From positions 782,001 to 846,000 of the forward strand of contig NC_019903.1 of NCBI RefSeq assembly GCF_000243135.2: DNA of 64,000 bases, given 5' to 3'. Under the pieces are notes generated by a model. It saw only the letters and a list, made by a program, of their open reading frames with translations, did not search any database and was not told where the DNA came from. The position numbers and the translations under genes were made by a program. This stretch comes from Desulfitobacterium dichloroeliminans LMG P-21439 (lineage in GTDB: Bacteria > Bacillota > Desulfitobacteriia > Desulfitobacteriales > Desulfitobacteriaceae). Shown in pieces: positions 45,608-53,606 of the stretch (position 1 is the stretch's first letter; each line of letters opens with the position of its first letter).

Positions 45608-47134
45608 ATGGAAACTCTACAAAATCTAGTTATGGGTTTATCTGTAGCAACAGATCCTATGAATTTAGTTTATTGTGTTATCGGGGTTGTGTTCGGAATC
45701 ATCATCGGTGCCTTACCGGGACTTGGGCCTTCGGCAGGGATTGCAATTCTCCTCCCCCTAACCTTTGGGACAGATCCTGTTGCAGGAATTATTATGCTGG
45801 CAGGGATTTATTATGGTGCTATGTATGGCGGTTCTATCACCTCCATCTTGATCAATGTACCTGGGGATGCTTCGGCAGTGATGACCACTTTGGATGGTCA
45901 TCCGCTAGCTAAGCAAGGAAGGGCTGGTCAGGCCTTAGGTATGGCTGCTTTTGCATCGATTATTGGAGGAACTGCTTGTGTCGTGATGTTTATGTTTTTG
46001 GCTCCGGCTCTAGCTGAGTTTGCCATCACTTTTGGACCTCCAGAATACTTTGCTCTGATGGTCCTGGGGTTAACCACTATTGGGGGTATGACTGGGAAAT
46101 TTCCGGCGAAGGGTTATATGTCTGCCTTAATTGGTCTCTTTATAGCTACCATCGGCTTAGATTTGGTTCAAGGGATTCCTCGTTTTACCTTCGGAACCTA
46201 TGAACTCTATGAGGGCATAGATTTTATCCCGGTGGCCATGGGCTTGTTTGGAATTGCTGAACTGCTCGTGATCAGTGAAGAAGGGGAAAAAGTTAAGATT
46301 AATAAAAAAGATCTGGGCTGGCGCAAACAGATGCCTACGAAAGAAGATTGGAGATACTCTGCACCTCATATTGCCCGAGGTACCGGAATTGGCTTCTTAA
46401 TCGGCATGCTCCCTGGGGCGGGTGCGACTATCGCTTCCTTTATCTCCTATGGGATAGGTAAGAAAGTATCCAAGCGTGGGGATAAATTTGGGACTGGAGT
46501 TATTGAGGGGGTTGCCGCACCAGAGTCAGCTAATAACGCTGCTTCCATCGGTGCTCTGGTTCCGCTTCTTACCTTAGGCATTCCTGGATCAGGGAGCACG
46601 GCAGTGATGTTGGGAGCACTGATGATGTTTGGCTTAAGCCCAGGGCCGCTGCTCTTTGCGAACAATCCGGAATTTGTCTGGGGTCTGATTGGCAGTATGT
46701 ATATTGGTAACTTCATACTTTTGATTCTCGCCTTGCTCGCCGTACCTTTATTTGTCAAGGTCTTGGATGTTTCTTCAAATGTTCTTAATGCTGTCGTGAT
46801 GGGGTTCATTCTCATCGGTGCCTACAGCCTGAATAACAGCATGTTCGATGTGGGTTTAACCATTCTGTTCGGGGTATTAGGCTTCCTCATGAAGAAATTA
46901 GAATTCCCCGCAACTCCCATGGTGTTAGCTTTGGTATTAGGAGCCTTGCTAGAAACTTCGTTAAGACAATCCCTGATTATTTCCAATGGCAATCCGGCAA
47001 TCTTCTTCACCCGACCTATCTCAGGGACAATTTTGGTCGTAGTAATCCTCGCTGTGGCTTGGCCGTTGCTTAAAAAGATCATCGCTCGGGTGAGGAAAAG
47101 CGGTAAACCTGCTACTGGGGAGGGACTAAAATGA
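45608..47134 (+). CDS. tctA: TctA-type large permease of the TTT transporter
   Basis: A 508-residue polytopic permease with about twelve helices. It has the family motifs GALPGLGPSAGIAILLPLTFG, YYGAMYGGSITSILINVPGD and GLLPGAGATIASFISY-like GMLPGAGATIASF. It imports an organic acid using an ion gradient. GGGGGTGGAATGA precedes the start. It overlaps the following ferredoxin-domain gene by 4 bases. Confidence 0.94.
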   Translation: METLQNLVMGLSVATDPMNLVYCVIGVVFGIIIGALPGLGPSAGIAILLPLTFGTDPVAGIIMLAGIYYGAMYGGSITSILINVPGDASAVMTTLDGHPLAKQGRAGQALGMAAFASIIGGTACVVMFMFLAPALAEFAITFGPPEYFALMVLGLTTIGGMTGKFPAKGYMSALIGLFIATIGLDLVQGIPRFTFGTYELYEGIDFIPVAMGLFGIAELLVISEEGEKVKINKKDLGWRKQMPTKEDWRYSAPHIARGTGIGFLIGMLPGAGATIASFISYGIGKKVSKRGDKFGTGVIEGVAAPESANNAASIGALVPLLTLGIPGSGSTAVMLGALMMFGLSPGPLLFANNPEFVWGLIGSMYIGNFILLILALLAVPLFVKVLDVSSNVLNAVVMGFILIGAYSLNNSMFDVGLTILFGVLGFLMKKLEFPATPMVLALVLGALLETSLRQSLIISNGNPAIFFTRPISGTILVVVILAVAWPLLKKIIARVRKSGKPATGEGLK

Positions 47135-47856
47135 AGATTGATGATGAATTATGTATAAGCTGTGGTGAATGTATTCCTTATTGCCCTTTGGGGGCTATAG
47201 AAATGGGAGATACAGCTCAGATAAATCAGGATGAATGTGTAGAATGCGGTATCTGTATTCGCCAAATTGAATGTCCGGTTGATGCATTTTATGAACCGCC
47301 GGAAACAATGAAGTGGCCGCGTTCCGTGCGCAAAGTATTTAGCGACCCCACAGCCAAGCATGAAAATACAGGAGTGCGCGGGCGAGGTACGGAAGAGGTC
47401 AAAACCAATGATGTCACCGCTCGTTTTAAGCGGGGATACTTGGGCATGGCCTTGGAATTCGGTAGACCAGGGGTAGGTACTCGCCTAGGTGATGTTGAGA
47501 TAATAACCACTACCTTAGCTCAAGCAGGAATCGAATTCGAACCCAATAATCCTTTGACCCATCTCATGGAGGATGTCCATGCAGGTAGTATCAAAGAAGA
47601 TGTGCGCAACGAAAAGGTCTCATCAGCAATCGTGGAGTTCGTTATCCCTGAAGGTCAATTAGAAGATTGCGTCGATAAAATCACGGAAGCTGCCAGTCGG
47701 GCCCAATGCATATTTTCTTGGGGAATCGTGGCTCGCTTTGAGCCGGACGGGAGTCTGCCCGTAGTGGAGAGGCTAGCTAAATTAGGAATCAATGTACCCA
47801 AGAATATGAAAGTCAATGTCGGACTTGGACGGCCGAGGGGGGAGGATAAAACATGA
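47131..47856 (+). CDS. Ferredoxin-domain protein of the unrecognised pair, copy 2
   Basis: A 241-residue paralogue of the protein at 43734. Ferredoxin domain: CISCGECIPYCPLGA, then CVECGIC with the fourth Cys five residues later (IECPVDAFYEP). Shared C-terminal motifs: GRGTEEVKTNDVT, GRPGVGT, NPLTHLMED, SAIVEF, KVNVGLGRP. It ends soon after the last motif and overlaps its partner by 4 bases, the tidy arrangement lost in copy 1. No function is known to me. Confidence 0.86.
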   Translation: MKIDDELCISCGECIPYCPLGAIEMGDTAQINQDECVECGICIRQIECPVDAFYEPPETMKWPRSVRKVFSDPTAKHENTGVRGRGTEEVKTNDVTARFKRGYLGMALEFGRPGVGTRLGDVEIITTTLAQAGIEFEPNNPLTHLMEDVHAGSIKEDVRNEKVSSAIVEFVIPEGQLEDCVDKITEAASRAQCIFSWGIVARFEPDGSLPVVERLAKLGINVPKNMKVNVGLGRPRGEDKT

Positions 47857-48473
47857 CTCACTCGCTGCATCGGGTAGGGCCGGAAGAGAGCTTTACTGAG
47901 GATTTTGTGTTCATCTCCAGACCGGCTATGGGCATTAACCATGTTGGCTGTACTCCTAAGGTGCAACGCACATTAGAGCTTATCTTTGAGGAAGGTCCAA
48001 CAAATCTTGGTTCTTTAACTACACAGGAAAACCTTACCTTAGGCCTTGACCCCCAAGCCTTGATAGCCAAGACCGAAGATAACTCCCCAGTTATGTGCGT
48101 TTTTCACGAACGTGAAAAAATCGTCCATGTCCTTAAACGGCTAAAGGAAGAAGAGATTGGCTTGTCTGTGGTGGTCACAGGGCTTGTTGATCAAGTACAG
48201 GCGATTTGTGAAGAAGTAGGTTTGAAGCCTCACTCAGCGGGTATTTCCTTAGGCGTTCATGGTGCTACGGATTTGCTTCCGGAAGAAGATGTGATGTGCT
48301 TTACCACCATGTGCGGTCATGGCATGATTGCAGCCGGTCTTGTCAGACAGGTGAAAAAGGCGGTGGCTGATGGACAAATGACGCCAAGGGGGGCATCCGA
48401 AATTCTCGCCAAGCCCTGTTACTGTGGAATTTTCAACCAAAAACGTGCGGAGAAGTTACTTGCTCAAGAGTAA
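47853..48473 (+). CDS. Cys/His-motif partner protein, copy 2
   Basis: A 206-residue paralogue of the protein at 44488. Shared motifs: MTHSLHR, GINHVG, GPTNLGS, C-EEVGLKPHS, TTMCGHGMI, and PCYCGIFN with RA at the end. Its start overlaps the preceding ferredoxin-domain gene (ATGA). The arrangement, fusion-like coupling and conserved Cys/His residues suggest an Fe-S or metal enzyme. It could be a dehydratase, isomerase or lyase of the pathway; nothing in the sequence decides this. Confidence 0.84.
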   Translation: MTHSLHRVGPEESFTEDFVFISRPAMGINHVGCTPKVQRTLELIFEEGPTNLGSLTTQENLTLGLDPQALIAKTEDNSPVMCVFHEREKIVHVLKRLKEEEIGLSVVVTGLVDQVQAICEEVGLKPHSAGISLGVHGATDLLPEEDVMCFTTMCGHGMIAAGLVRQVKKAVADGQMTPRGASEILAKPCYCGIFNQKRAEKLLAQE

Positions 48474-48508
48474 CCACGGATAATCGTCATAGATAGGAGG
48501 AAAAAGGT

Positions 48509-49399
48509 ATGTTCAAACTACGTGGTATTTATGTCCCGATTCCTACTCCATTTAAAGATGGCCAAATTGCTTTTGATAAGCTGGAAAGTAATTTGGAGTT
48601 TTGGTTGGCTTCAAAACTCGAGGGCATTGTGGTTATGGGTTCCAACGGTGAATTCATCATGCTGAGCCCTGAGGAAAAGCAACAGCTTATTCACGCGGTC
48701 TGTGCTCAGGCTAAAGGTAAGAAGCCGGTTATTGTAGGGACAGGTACCGAGTCAACTCAAGAGACGATCAAGCTCAATAAGCTTGCCACTGAAGCTGGTG
48801 CTGCCGCAGCCTTGGTATTAAGCCCTAATTACTTCAAAAAGGCTATGAATGATCGTGTACTGAAGGAGTTCTACTTGGAAGTGGCTGAAGCTAGCCCCAT
48901 TCCTATCATTCTCTATAATATGCCCGGTAACTCCGGCATTAATCTATCCGCCAAGCTGGTGGCCGAGCTGGCTACCCACCCCAATATTATCGGCATCAAA
49001 GATTCCGGCGGCAATATTGTTCAGATCGCGGAGATTATTCACACAACACCGGGTGATTTTTCAGTATTTGCAGGGTCAGCGAGTTTTTTGTTTGCTAGCT
49101 TAGCTTTGGGGGCTATTGGAGGAACTCTAGCCTTAGCTAATGTTTTCCCCAACGAATGTGCACAGGTTCAAGAGCTTGTGGAGGATGGTCAATTTGCAAA
49201 AGCCAAAGCCCTACAACTGAATTTAATCGAGGCCAATAATGCTGTAACCGCTCGCTGGGGTGTAAGTGGCTTAAAAGCTGCCCTAGAGCTTATTGGTTTG
49301 TATGGTGGTGAACCCCGGAAGCCATTGTTGCCCTTAGGGGCCGAAGACAGAGAGCTGCTTAGGACTATTATTAGACAAACTCAGGAAAGTATCGCCTAG
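48509..49399 (+). CDS. DapA-family lyase (dihydrodipicolinate synthase / keto-deoxy-acid aldolase type)
   Basis: A 296-residue class I aldolase-fold protein. It has GSNGEFIMLSPEEK, the catalytic Tyr in LYNMPGNSG and the Schiff-base Lys in IGIKDSGG. Family members include DapA and aldolases or dehydratases for 2-keto-3-deoxy acids. Sitting in a sugar-acid operon after an IlvD/Edd dehydratase, cleavage or dehydration of a 2-keto-3-deoxy acid is more likely than lysine synthesis. AGGAGG precedes the start. Confidence 0.92.
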   Translation: MFKLRGIYVPIPTPFKDGQIAFDKLESNLEFWLASKLEGIVVMGSNGEFIMLSPEEKQQLIHAVCAQAKGKKPVIVGTGTESTQETIKLNKLATEAGAAAALVLSPNYFKKAMNDRVLKEFYLEVAEASPIPIILYNMPGNSGINLSAKLVAELATHPNIIGIKDSGGNIVQIAEIIHTTPGDFSVFAGSASFLFASLALGAIGGTLALANVFPNECAQVQELVEDGQFAKAKALQLNLIEANNAVTARWGVSGLKAALELIGLYGGEPRKPLLPLGAEDRELLRTIIRQTQESIA

Positions 49400-49425
49400 C
49401 CAATCGGTGAGAAGGAGGAGTGGAA

Positions 49426-50046
49426 ATGGTTATTAAAAACATTTATTGCGTCGGCCGCAATTATATGCAGCATGCCAAGGAACTCAACAATGCAGTTCCA
49501 ACTTCCCCGTTTCTTTTTGCAAAGCCCACTCATGCTCTTGTTGAAGGTCAGGGGCAGACGATTTCTATGCCACAGGATCAAGGTGATGTGCATTACGAAG
49601 TAGAATTCGTTGTCCATATTAGTGAAAAATTTGAACCCGATATGAAGGCCGAGGAGCTTATTGATAAAATCGCTATAGGAATTGATTTTACCCTAAGAGA
49701 AGTGCAAGATGAGTTGAAGGAAAAAGGACTGCCTTGGTTACTGGCCAAAGGGTTCCCGAATTCTGCAGTTTTGTCGCAATGGCTTCCTTTTGAAGGCCTT
49801 GGGGCTTCGGCCAACTTTGACTTTACTCTGGAGAAGAATGGTATCGAAGTGCAAAGAGGAAATATCAAGGAGATGATCTTTGATATTCCTACAATCATAG
49901 AATTTTCGGCGAAACACTTCGGGCTGGATGAAGGTGACATCATTTATACGGGTACACCATCCGGAGTGGGAAAAGCAGGCAAAGGGGACCGTTTTGTATT
50001 GAAATGGAAGGAAGAAAAAGTAGGAGAGCTGTTAATTGGTGACTAA
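49426..50046 (+). CDS. Fumarylacetoacetate hydrolase (FAH) family protein
   Basis: A 206-residue FAH-fold protein: IYCVGRNYMQHAKEL at the start, HYEVEFVV with metal-binding Glu, and IIYTGTPSGVGKAGKGD at the end. Members hydrolyse or decarboxylate 2,4-diketo acids or isomerise oxalocrotonate-type compounds. In keto-deoxy sugar-acid pathways such enzymes cleave a diketo-deoxy acid. The ATG at 49426 follows GAAGGAGGAG by about 6 bases. Confidence 0.92.
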   Translation: MVIKNIYCVGRNYMQHAKELNNAVPTSPFLFAKPTHALVEGQGQTISMPQDQGDVHYEVEFVVHISEKFEPDMKAEELIDKIAIGIDFTLREVQDELKEKGLPWLLAKGFPNSAVLSQWLPFEGLGASANFDFTLEKNGIEVQRGNIKEMIFDIPTIIEFSAKHFGLDEGDIIYTGTPSGVGKAGKGDRFVLKWKEEKVGELLIGD

Positions 50047-50073
50047 GTTAGGGGTTTGGAAGGTTGTGTGCTA

Positions 50074-51048
50074 ATGTCTGAAGTTTTTATCGCTCGAAAG
50101 GTTCCCCAGGAAGTTGAAGACTTTATCGGCAAGCACTGTAGATATACGAAGTGGGAGGGTGCCGGGGAAATATCCCGGAGTGAACTTCTCAAGCGGCTAT
50201 GGGATGTGAAGGGACTCTTAATCAATCAAGAGAAAATCGATCGAGAACTTCTTGCTGCTGCACCGAAGCTGAAAATAGTCTCCAATATTTCTGTAGGGTA
50301 TAATAATTTCGTTCTTGAGGATATGAAGGCTAGGAAAGTCCTTGGAACCAATACACCCAATGTATTGAATGATACCGTCGCCGATTTAATTTTTGGACTT
50401 ATGTTGAGCACTGCCCGACGCTTATGCGAACTGGACCGCTATGTAAAGGATGGCCAATGGAACAAGAAGGTCACTCCAGAGCTTTTCGGTGTCGATGTTC
50501 ACCACCAGACCCTAGGCATCATCGGGATGGGACGCATCGGCAATGCTCTTGCTCAAAGAGCAAAGTTTGGCTTTAATATGAACATTCTTTATCATAATCG
50601 TTCCCGTAATCCTGAAGCAGAGGAGCGATTTGCAGCCCACTATTGCTCCCTTGAAGAACTCCTCCGAAAAGCGGATTTTGTTGTGCTTCTCACCCCCCTG
50701 ACTCCACAAACGGTGAATTTCATGGGTTCTAAAGAGTTTAGTCTCATGAAGGGATCGGCTGTTTTTATCAGTGCTTCACGAGGTGAGACGGTGGATGAAG
50801 TGGCATTAGAAGATGCCCTTCGCGAAGGAAGAATTCGCGGTGCGGGTCTGGATGTATATAAGAAAGAACCGGTCAACCCGGATCATCCCTTGCTCCAATT
50901 TAAGAATGTGGTTACTCTGCCTCATCTTGGCTCAGCCACTACAAGTACGCGCTTCGCAATGGCCATGTTGGCGGCAGAAAACCTGGTAAGAGGTATGAAA
51001 GGTGAAATACCTCCCCATTTAGTCCCTGAACTACAGCCACTTAAATAA
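50074..51048 (+). CDS. D-2-hydroxyacid dehydrogenase (phosphoglycerate dehydrogenase-like)
   Basis: A 324-residue NAD-dependent dehydrogenase: GIIGMGRIGNALAQRA (Rossmann motif), ISASRGETVDE, GLDVYKKEPV and the catalytic His in LPHLGSAT. Typical substrates are hydroxypyruvate, glyoxylate or other 2-keto acids. As the last gene of the catabolic operon it may reduce a two- or three-carbon product. A terminator follows at 51074-51105. Confidence 0.92.
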   Translation: MSEVFIARKVPQEVEDFIGKHCRYTKWEGAGEISRSELLKRLWDVKGLLINQEKIDRELLAAAPKLKIVSNISVGYNNFVLEDMKARKVLGTNTPNVLNDTVADLIFGLMLSTARRLCELDRYVKDGQWNKKVTPELFGVDVHHQTLGIIGMGRIGNALAQRAKFGFNMNILYHNRSRNPEAEERFAAHYCSLEELLRKADFVVLLTPLTPQTVNFMGSKEFSLMKGSAVFISASRGETVDEVALEDALREGRIRGAGLDVYKKEPVNPDHPLLQFKNVVTLPHLGSATTSTRFAMAMLAAENLVRGMKGEIPPHLVPELQPLK

Positions 51049-51073
51049 GGTTGGACCTCCTCAGTCCCGTCGA

Positions 51074-51105
51074 AAAGGATCAAGGCTTTGCCTCGGTCCT
51101 TTTTA
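51074..51105 (+). terminator. Terminator at the end of the catabolic operon
   Basis: AAAGGA..AGGC (from 51074) pairs with GCCT..TCCTTT, followed by a T-run to 51105. Loop and one mismatch are present. Confidence 0.75.
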
Positions 51106-51141
51106 ATATGGAGTGAAGCGCCACATCAAGAATCTCCTAAA

Positions 51142-51170
51142 TTGACAAAATACTACAAAATATCTCTTAT
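51142..51170 (+). promoter_or_regulatory. Possible promoter for the GGDEF/EAL gene
   Basis: TTGACA (51142-51147) and TCTTAT (51165-51170), 17 bases apart. It lies about 175 bases before the gene; the rest of the region shows nothing else definite. Confidence 0.4.
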
Positions 51171-51344
51171 CTATTGTTTTTTTGCATAGGGTCCGATAAA
51201 ATGGATTTATATTTGGCTATAATTGCCTGAGATGGACCATTTTGTACAAATTTACCTGACTTATACAGACTTGTACCTAGCTTTTTATAGATATAGTATT
51301 CGCCGGAGGGTCTCATACTCACCTAGAATTGGAGTTGAGAAAGA

Positions 51345-53435
51345 TTGGGGATTCGTGACCGACTGAAGCTCTACTTTGGACAGAATAAGCTCGAAGGATT
51401 TGGCTATTACATAGAAAATCAATATAAAATAAATCCCTTAGTAGAAGCCCTTAAAATCACCTTGATTTATGGGCTTGTGGGTATGCTCTGGATTTTGTTT
51501 TCTGATGAATTGACCAGAAGAGTCGCTGGTAGCATGGAAGTCTATCAACAGATGCAGACCTATAAGGGTGTAGTCTATGTTTTTTTAACCATGCTTTTGC
51601 TGTTTTTCCTGGTATGCATTAGAATGAATCTTTTTAAATTAGCAATCAAAGAGTTAGCTGACAGTATTCATGAGTTAAAGCAACATCGCAATGCCTTGGC
51701 TCTTAGTGAACAAAGGTTGGAGCTGGCGGTTGAAGGATCGGACTGTGGCATTTGGGACTGGAATTTAGAGCATAGTTCCTATTACTTTTCATCGAAGTAT
51801 ACCGAAATCCTCGGCTATGAGGAGGGTGAGGTAAATTTTACTTACGATACATGGCTTTATTTGCTTCATCCTGATGATCGAGATGAGACGCTAAAAGCGG
51901 TAGACGACTATCTCCAATCGGAAAGTGGCTCCCTGGAAATCATGTATCGGATGAAAAGGAAAACTGAGGATTATATCTGGATCCTTTGCAAGGCTAGGGC
52001 AATCCATGATGATCATCACAAGGTTATTCGTCTTGCCGGTACTCATACAGATATAACGAAGAAGAAGCACTTGGAAAATAAGCTTCATGCCTCCGCCTAC
52101 TATGACAGTCTTACGGGATTGCCCAACCGGTTCTTTTTCGAAGAGAAGATAAATGAGCTTATTAGCGGGAGTCGGGCGGAGAAGTTCACCTTGCTCTACA
52201 TGGATATCGATAATTTTAAAAATATCAATGATTCAGTGGGGCATGCTTCAGGAGATCTATTCGTCAAGCATATTGCTGATCGAATCAAGCAGCACACGAG
52301 CCCCGCGGACTTTGTGGCCAGATTAGGTGGAGATGAATTTGCAATCATTTACAAGGGGATGAATCAAGAGGAAGAGATTGCCCGTACAGTACAGGATTTG
52401 CAGAACTCCTTAAGAAAGCCTTGGACTGTGGATAATCATGAATTCTTTATTTCCACGAGTATTGGGATTGCCCTTTATCCGGAGCACGGGGAAGATCTAG
52501 CGTCCATATTTAAAAATGTGGATATTGCCTTGTATCTTGTGAAGAAGAACGGAAAAGATAACTATCGTTTTTACTCCTTAGAGGCGCAAAATAAGATGCT
52601 GGAGCAGATTGCCTTAATTAATTACTTAAGGCATGCCATTGAATATAATGAATTCCAGCTTTTGTATCAGCCGATTATCAATATGACAGATGAGAGCTTA
52701 ATTGGCGCTGAGGCCTTGATTCGCTGGACCCATCCTAAGCTCGGCTTTATTTCTCCGAGTGAGTTCATCCCCTTAGCGGAGGAAACAGGACTCATCTACG
52801 ATATCGAAAAATGGGTCATAAAAACAGCCTTAAGGCAGAAAAAACAGTGGCTGGAGTCACAGTATCCTGATGTAAAAATCTCGATTAATTTATCGGGAAA
52901 GAGCCTTACCTGCGTCGAGATGATTGAGGAAGTTAAAACGCTGCTACGAGAAACAGGGCTCAAAGCGAATAGCGTGCAGTTTGAAGTCACAGAAACATCC
53001 TTGATGAAGGACCTGGAGACCTCCATCAGAAATCTCAAAGAGATAAAGGCCATGGGCATCGAAATCGCTCTGGATGACTTTGGCACGGGCTATTCATCCT
53101 TAACCTACCTCAAAAAGTTGCCCATTGATGTGGTCAAGCTGGATATCGACTTTATTAAAAATATTGCCAGTGCTGAGCATGACTGCCTGATCGTCAAACA
53201 TATGATTCATCTAATTCATGATTTGAATCTGCAGGTCGTGGCGGAGGGGATTGAAGAAGCAGAGCAATCAGCCATCCTCAAAACTATGGCCTGTGATTAT
53301 GGTCAGGGTTATTTCTACAGCCGCCCGGTTCGCAAGGAAGATTTTGAGAAATTGATGAAAAAGGGAGCTATTCAGCATAGCAGTGTAGATGAGGAAACCT
53401 CAGCTTCTACTCGGCAGATTGCCGTGTCATCCTAA
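51345..53435 (+). CDS. Membrane PAS-GGDEF-EAL protein (c-di-GMP turnover)
   Basis: A 696-residue protein. Two hydrophobic helices (about 34-55 and 75-95) anchor it. A PAS/PAC domain follows (about 122-250; WDWNLEHSSYYFSSKYTEILGY), then GGDEF (about 255-420) with LGGDEFAII, and EAL (about 430-685) with GAEALIRW and DDFGTGYSS. Both catalytic motifs are intact, so it could make or break c-di-GMP. The TTG start at 51345 follows GGAG; no better start is seen nearby. It stands alone between terminators. Confidence 0.93.
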   Translation: MGIRDRLKLYFGQNKLEGFGYYIENQYKINPLVEALKITLIYGLVGMLWILFSDELTRRVAGSMEVYQQMQTYKGVVYVFLTMLLLFFLVCIRMNLFKLAIKELADSIHELKQHRNALALSEQRLELAVEGSDCGIWDWNLEHSSYYFSSKYTEILGYEEGEVNFTYDTWLYLLHPDDRDETLKAVDDYLQSESGSLEIMYRMKRKTEDYIWILCKARAIHDDHHKVIRLAGTHTDITKKKHLENKLHASAYYDSLTGLPNRFFFEEKINELISGSRAEKFTLLYMDIDNFKNINDSVGHASGDLFVKHIADRIKQHTSPADFVARLGGDEFAIIYKGMNQEEEIARTVQDLQNSLRKPWTVDNHEFFISTSIGIALYPEHGEDLASIFKNVDIALYLVKKNGKDNYRFYSLEAQNKMLEQIALINYLRHAIEYNEFQLLYQPIINMTDESLIGAEALIRWTHPKLGFISPSEFIPLAEETGLIYDIEKWVIKTALRQKKQWLESQYPDVKISINLSGKSLTCVEMIEEVKTLLRETGLKANSVQFEVTETSLMKDLETSIRNLKEIKAMGIEIALDDFGTGYSSLTYLKKLPIDVVKLDIDFIKNIASAEHDCLIVKHMIHLIHDLNLQVVAEGIEEAEQSAILKTMACDYGQGYFYSRPVRKEDFEKLMKKGAIQHSSVDEETSASTRQIAVSS

Positions 53436-53512
53436 GAGTGAAGAGTAAGAGTATTTTATTGGTAAAGCGCACGGAGCCTTTAAACGTGCTAACACGTATG
53501 AGTTCAGTTTTT

Positions 53513-53549
53513 AAACAAGCGTCGGCAACTATGCTGACGCTTGTTTCTT
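53513..53549. terminator. Bidirectional terminator between GGDEF/EAL gene and asnB
   Basis: AAACAAGCGTCGGCA (53513-53527) pairs with TGCTGACGCTTGTTT (53532-53546), followed by CTT on the plus strand and by AAAAAC/T-rich sequence on the other. It can serve both convergent genes. Confidence 0.85.
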
Positions 53550-53606
53550 GACATGGTTTTATCATGCTCCGGCTGTGATACTTCATCGTACAGGCATAAC
53601 CTAGCC

